Shown here piece by piece: positions 60,566 to 64,000 of a DNA stretch of 64,000 nt. The notes beneath the pieces were generated by a model, which worked only from the letters and a program-made list of their open reading frames with translations, did no database searches and was not told the DNA's origin. How positions within the stretch are numbered: the first letter of the stretch is position 1; each line of letters opens with the position of its first letter. Source of the DNA: an uncultured Pelagibacteraceae bacterium (GTDB lineage: Bacteria > Pseudomonadota > Alphaproteobacteria > Pelagibacterales > Pelagibacteraceae); contig CACESO010000002.1 in assembly GCA_902562205.1 (NCBI GenBank), positions 62,001-126,000 of the forward strand, read 5' to 3'. A program made the translations under genes and the position numbers.

Positions 60566-61927
60566 ATGAAGAAAGATATATATTTAACTAATAGTCTTGG
60601 CGGTAAAAAAGAAATATTTAAACCGATAGATCCAAAGAAGGTGAGAATGTATGTATGTGGACCAACTGTATATGATGATCCACATATTGGTAACGCAAGA
60701 CCTTTAGTGGTTTTCGATATTCTTTTTAAGGTTCTCAAATGTAAATATGGAAACTCTTCAGTTTTATATGCAAGAAATATTACTGATGTTGATGATAAAA
60801 TTATAGATGGTGCAAAAAATAAAAATATAACAATAAATAAACTTACTGAAGACACTACAAAACGCTTTAATGAGGATTGCAATTATTTAAAGTGTGAAAA
60901 ACCTTCTTTTGAACCAAAAGCAACTGAGAACATTCCTTTAATGATCGACATGATAAATATTCTCATAAAAAAGAATAATGCATATGAAAATAAATCACAT
61001 GTTTATTTTAACGTGTCGAGTTTTAAAGACTATGGAAAACTATCAAATAAAAATGTTGATGAACTTTTTGCAGGGGCCCGAGTTGAGGTATCAGAAAATA
61101 AAAAAAGACCTGAAGATTTTGTTTTATGGAAACCATCTACAAAAGATGAACCCGGATGGGACTCTCCTTGGGGAAGAGGTAGACCAGGTTGGCATATAGA
61201 ATGTTCAGCAATGTCAAAAAAATTTCTTGGAGATACATTTGATATACACGGAGGTGGACGTGATTTATTATTTCCGCACCACGAAAATGAAATAGCTCAG
61301 TCAAGATGTGCAAATGAAAATAAATCATTATCAAATTATTGGATACACAATGGCTTTATTACTGTTTCAAACGAGAAAATGGCAAAGTCTCAAGGAAATG
61401 TTTTTAAAATAAAAGATTTTTATGAAAGGTATAATGGTCAAGTATTAAGATTAGCATTAATGTCAACTCATTATAGGCAAGCAATGGATTGGAATGAAAA
61501 TCTATTAACACAGTCAAAAAAAACTTTGGATAAATGGTATGAGTGCCAAAAAAAACCAGAAGGTAAAGTATTGATACCAGATGATGATTTAGTTCCTCTT
61601 TACGATGATTTAAATACACCTGGGTATATAAGTAATATTCATAAATTATATGACAAAGCTGCCAAAGGATCTGACAAAGATAAAGAAATTTTTACAACAG
61701 CATGTAATTTTATTGGTCTGTTAACTGAGCCAAAATCAAAATGGCAAGAGTTTAAAAAGAATATTTTAGAAATTTCAGAGGAAGAGATTTTGCAAAAGAT
61801 AAAAGACAGGAACACAGCTAGAGACAATAAAAATTACCAATTAGCCGATGAAATCAGAAATGAACTTTTAGATAAAGGTATTTTAATTGAAGATAAAGAT
61901 GATAAAACAACTTGGAAAATAAAATGA
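60566..61927 (+). CDS. cysS: Cysteinyl-tRNA synthetase
   Basis: Charges tRNA-Cys; 453 residues, normal. The zinc and HIGH region reads YVCGPTVYDDPHIGNARP, the second zinc block is HIECSAMSKKFLG, and HGGGRDLLFPHHENEIAQ and the KMSK motif (EKMAKSQGN) follow. The anticodon-binding end holds ADEIRNELLDKGI, the usual C-terminus. The stop overlaps the cimA ATG by 4 bases, linking it to isoleucine synthesis for expression. Confidence 0.97.
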   Translation: MKKDIYLTNSLGGKKEIFKPIDPKKVRMYVCGPTVYDDPHIGNARPLVVFDILFKVLKCKYGNSSVLYARNITDVDDKIIDGAKNKNITINKLTEDTTKRFNEDCNYLKCEKPSFEPKATENIPLMIDMINILIKKNNAYENKSHVYFNVSSFKDYGKLSNKNVDELFAGARVEVSENKKRPEDFVLWKPSTKDEPGWDSPWGRGRPGWHIECSAMSKKFLGDTFDIHGGGRDLLFPHHENEIAQSRCANENKSLSNYWIHNGFITVSNEKMAKSQGNVFKIKDFYERYNGQVLRLALMSTHYRQAMDWNENLLTQSKKTLDKWYECQKKPEGKVLIPDDDLVPLYDDLNTPGYISNIHKLYDKAAKGSDKDKEIFTTACNFIGLLTEPKSKWQEFKKNILEISEEEILQKIKDRNTARDNKNYQLADEIRNELLDKGILIEDKDDKTTWKIK

Positions 61928-63525
61928 GTAAAGAACGATTATACATATTTGATACAACATTGAGAGATGGGGCCCAAACCCAAGGTGTGCATTTTTCAAT
62001 TGATGAAAAAACAAAAATTGCGCATGCTTTAGATGATCTTGGTGTAGATTATATAGAAGGAGGTTGGCCAGGTGCTAATCCATCTGATACAGAATTTTTT
62101 CAGAAAGATTTAGATTTAAAAAACTCCACCTTCACTGCTTTTGGAATGACAAAGAAAGCTGGACGAAGTGCAGAAAATGATCCAGGTTTGTCAGCGATTT
62201 TAAATTCAAATACTAAATCTGTTTGTTTAGTAGGAAAATCATGGGATTTTCATGTTGATGTTGCATTAGGAATAACTAATGAGGAAAATTTAGAAAATAT
62301 TAAAGAGACAACAAAACATTTTGTAAAAAACAACAAAGAGTTCATGTTTGATGCAGAACACTTTTTTGATGGTTACAAAGCAAATCCAAAATATGCTTTA
62401 GCTTGCATTAAAGCTGCTTATGATAATGGTGCTAAATGGATAGTTCTTTGTGATACTAATGGCGGAACACTTCCTCACGAAGTTACAAAAATAGTTAAAG
62501 AAGTTTCAGAACACATACCTGGTGAAAATTTAGGTATTCATGCACACAATGATACTGGTAATGCTGTTGCAAATTCAATTGCAGCTGTTTTATCAGGAGC
62601 AAGACAAATACAAGGTACTATAAATGGCTTGGGTGAAAGATGTGGTAACGCTAACTTAATGTCAATTATCCCAACTTTTCATCTTAAAAAAGAATTATCA
62701 GATAAATTCGAAATAAGTATTAAAGAAAAAAATATTAAACATATTACACAATGTTCAAGATTACTTGATGAGATACTTAATAGAAAACCCAATAAACATT
62801 TGCCATATGTAGGTGCTGCAGCATTTTCACACAAAGGTGGTTTACATGTATCTGCTGTTCAAAAAGATCCTAAAACTTATGAGCATATAAATCCAGAAGA
62901 CGTTGGCAACAACAGAAATATAGTTGTTTCTGATCAGTCAGGTAAATCAAATATTTTATCTAGACTCAAAACAATTGGAATAGAAATTGAAGAAAACGAT
63001 CCAAAAGTAAAAAAACTTCTGGAAGAGGTAAAAGACAGAGAATTTATTGGTTACAGTTATGATGGAGCTGATGCTTCTTTTGAATTGCTAGCAAGAAGAG
63101 TAATGGGAGAAATTCCAAGATATATATCAATTAAAGAATATGATGTTTCAGTTTCAAAAAATGATCAGGATAAAATTGTTTCTAGAGCAAAAGCAAAATT
63201 AGAAGTTGATGGTGAACAAATAGTATGTGAAGGTGAGGGTAACGGACCTGTTCATGCTCTAGATAACGCTATAAGAAAAAATGTTACTAAGTTAGAAAAA
63301 TATTCTGAATATTTAAAAGATTTAAAACTAGTTGACTATAAGGTTAGAATTTTAAATACAGGAACAGAGGCGACCACAAGAGTATCGATTGAAAGTACAG
63401 ACTCTCAAGGAAAAAATTGGTTTACAATTGGTGTCTCACCAAACATAATTGATGCATCATTTAAAGCTCTCATTGATAGTTTAGATTTTAAATTATTTAA
63501 GGATAAAGCTCCTGCAAGTAAATAA
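61924..63525 (+). CDS. cimA: (R)-Citramalate synthase
   Basis: Condenses pyruvate with acetyl-CoA to citramalate, the entry to isoleucine synthesis without threonine; about 533 residues from the ATG at 61924, which overlaps the cysS stop. An upstream ATG at 61912 would add four residues and is not needed. FDTTLRDGAQTQGVHFS is the metal and catalytic site, GIHAHNDTGNAVANS and GLGERCGNANLMS follow, and the C-terminal ~130 residues are a LeuA-type regulatory domain. The length and the C-terminus ending near TTRVSIESTDSQG fit CimA rather than isopropylmalate synthase. Confidence 0.93.
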   Translation: MSKERLYIFDTTLRDGAQTQGVHFSIDEKTKIAHALDDLGVDYIEGGWPGANPSDTEFFQKDLDLKNSTFTAFGMTKKAGRSAENDPGLSAILNSNTKSVCLVGKSWDFHVDVALGITNEENLENIKETTKHFVKNNKEFMFDAEHFFDGYKANPKYALACIKAAYDNGAKWIVLCDTNGGTLPHEVTKIVKEVSEHIPGENLGIHAHNDTGNAVANSIAAVLSGARQIQGTINGLGERCGNANLMSIIPTFHLKKELSDKFEISIKEKNIKHITQCSRLLDEILNRKPNKHLPYVGAAAFSHKGGLHVSAVQKDPKTYEHINPEDVGNNRNIVVSDQSGKSNILSRLKTIGIEIEENDPKVKKLLEEVKDREFIGYSYDGADASFELLARRVMGEIPRYISIKEYDVSVSKNDQDKIVSRAKAKLEVDGEQIVCEGEGNGPVHALDNAIRKNVTKLEKYSEYLKDLKLVDYKVRILNTGTEATTRVSIESTDSQGKNWFTIGVSPNIIDASFKALIDSLDFKLFKDKAPASK

Positions 63526-64000
63526 ATGAAAATAAAGAAGTTTTCTGAGAAACCTACAGATATTGAAAGCAGGGTAGGAGCAGATCCTGTTGTCTGTTAT
63601 CCAAATGATACAATAAATAATAATCTTGAAATATTACATGAAGCTAGAAGACACATCAAACAAGTTGATGAAGTCATTGTACCTCCAAGAGATGCTAAAA
63701 CTTTTAATGTTAAGTTAGGTAATTTTTTTAGAATAGAAAGTGTTGAAGGACCACAAGTTGGGGATTTAAATTTATTTCAAGCTAATAATTTAGAGGAAAA
63801 GTTTTATTCTGGAAAAACTAGAGCTCTCTACGGAACACATATTTCAGTTGGAGATAAAATGTTTAGTAGTTTTCCTTTTTTAAGATCATTAGCTACAATT
63901 ACGTGGGATACATTAGATTGGTATGGTTATGACAAAGATGGAGGCTCGGTCCACGATGTTATTGGTACCAGATGTGATCCTTACACATATAAATTAACAT
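63526..64000 (+). CDS. DUF1989 (urea carboxylase-associated type) protein, cut by window edge
   Basis: About 158 codons from the ATG at 63526 to the right edge without a stop. VGDLNLFQANNLEEKFYSGK, ALYGTHISVGDKM, PFLRSLATITWDTLDWYG and VHDVIGTRCDPYTYKL match the DUF1989 family, known in urea carboxylase and aminomethyltransferase gene neighbourhoods. The fold is cupin-like; the biochemical role is not settled. It starts at the base after the cimA stop, so it is co-transcribed. No urea carboxylase gene is in view. Confidence 0.85.
   Translation, partial: MKIKKFSEKPTDIESRVGADPVVCYPNDTINNNLEILHEARRHIKQVDEVIVPPRDAKTFNVKLGNFFRIESVEGPQVGDLNLFQANNLEEKFYSGKTRALYGTHISVGDKMFSSFPFLRSLATITWDTLDWYGYDKDGGSVHDVIGTRCDPYTYKLT

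Noticed and set aside
1-64000. CRISPR arrays, insertion sequences and prophage genes
   Set aside because: I saw no regularly spaced repeats, transposase, integrase or phage structural proteins anywhere in the window.

Overview
The window is a very AT-rich (by eye about 30% GC), gene-dense stretch of an alphaproteobacterial chromosome. It looks like SAR11 (Pelagibacterales). Supporting signs are the tiny intergenic gaps, the many 1-4 base or convergent gene overlaps, the lysine/isoleucine/asparagine-rich proteins, and a gene set typical of streamlined marine heterotrophs (TauABC, TRAP transporter, 2-methylcitrate cycle, fused SpeD-SpeE). This assignment is by gene content only. No gap between genes exceeds 300 bases. 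The largest is about 250 bases at 27004-27252, where I see only an AT-rich divergent promoter region.

Layout. (1) 1-15989: an organosulfonate/amine catabolic block. It holds an HpsN-type dehydrogenase cut by the window edge, a phosphate acyltransferase, a ComC/malate-lactate-type dehydrogenase, a PQQ-type sugar dehydrogenase, tauABC, an omega-aminotransferase, alanine dehydrogenase, a dimethylglycine-dehydrogenase-like flavoprotein, a dual winged-helix regulator and two BASS-family transporters. (2) 16065-24850: a very AT-rich surface-sugar island around a tRNA-Met. It carries rmlA, rmlB and rmlC plus a C-methyltransferase, an NDP-hexose 2,3-dehydratase broken at an A9 tract, a Gfo/Idh ketoreductase, an RmlD-like reductase and glycosyltransferases. 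Together these predict a dTDP-2,6-dideoxy-3-C-methyl sugar, unexpected in such an organism. (3) 24847-30785: polyamine synthesis linked to methylthioadenosine salvage (apt, mtnP, mtnA, a class II aldolase and speD-speE). It fits a dihydroxyacetone-phosphate shunt rather than the full methionine salvage cycle.

(4) 30786-35165: envelope glycosyltransferases, a thioredoxin-like protein and a gamma-carbonic-anhydrase-like gene. The 3' end of that gene is duplicated 200 bases downstream, probably a recombination scar. (5) 35204-47828: core and transport genes, including rpoZ, cmk, a CoA-transferase, a TRAP transporter, dusA, two tandem TauE/SafE exporters, DoxX and a phosphohexomutase. (6) 47903-64000: nrdAB preceded by two candidate NrdR boxes exactly 31 bp apart, prpDBC, gph, a stand-alone acetyltransferase half of GlmU next to glmS, class II DAHP synthase, nadE, cysS, cimA and the start of a DUF1989 gene at the right edge.

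How the parts fit. Sulfonates enter through TauABC and perhaps the BASS carriers. The aminotransferase and alanine dehydrogenase would deaminate taurine-like compounds, and the phosphate acyltransferase would turn acetyl-phosphate into acetyl-CoA. The sulfoacetaldehyde-cleaving enzyme Xsc is not in the window and may lie beyond the left edge. Spermidine-type synthesis by SpeD-SpeE yields methylthioadenosine, which MtnP, MtnA and the aldolase recycle, with Apt recovering the adenine.
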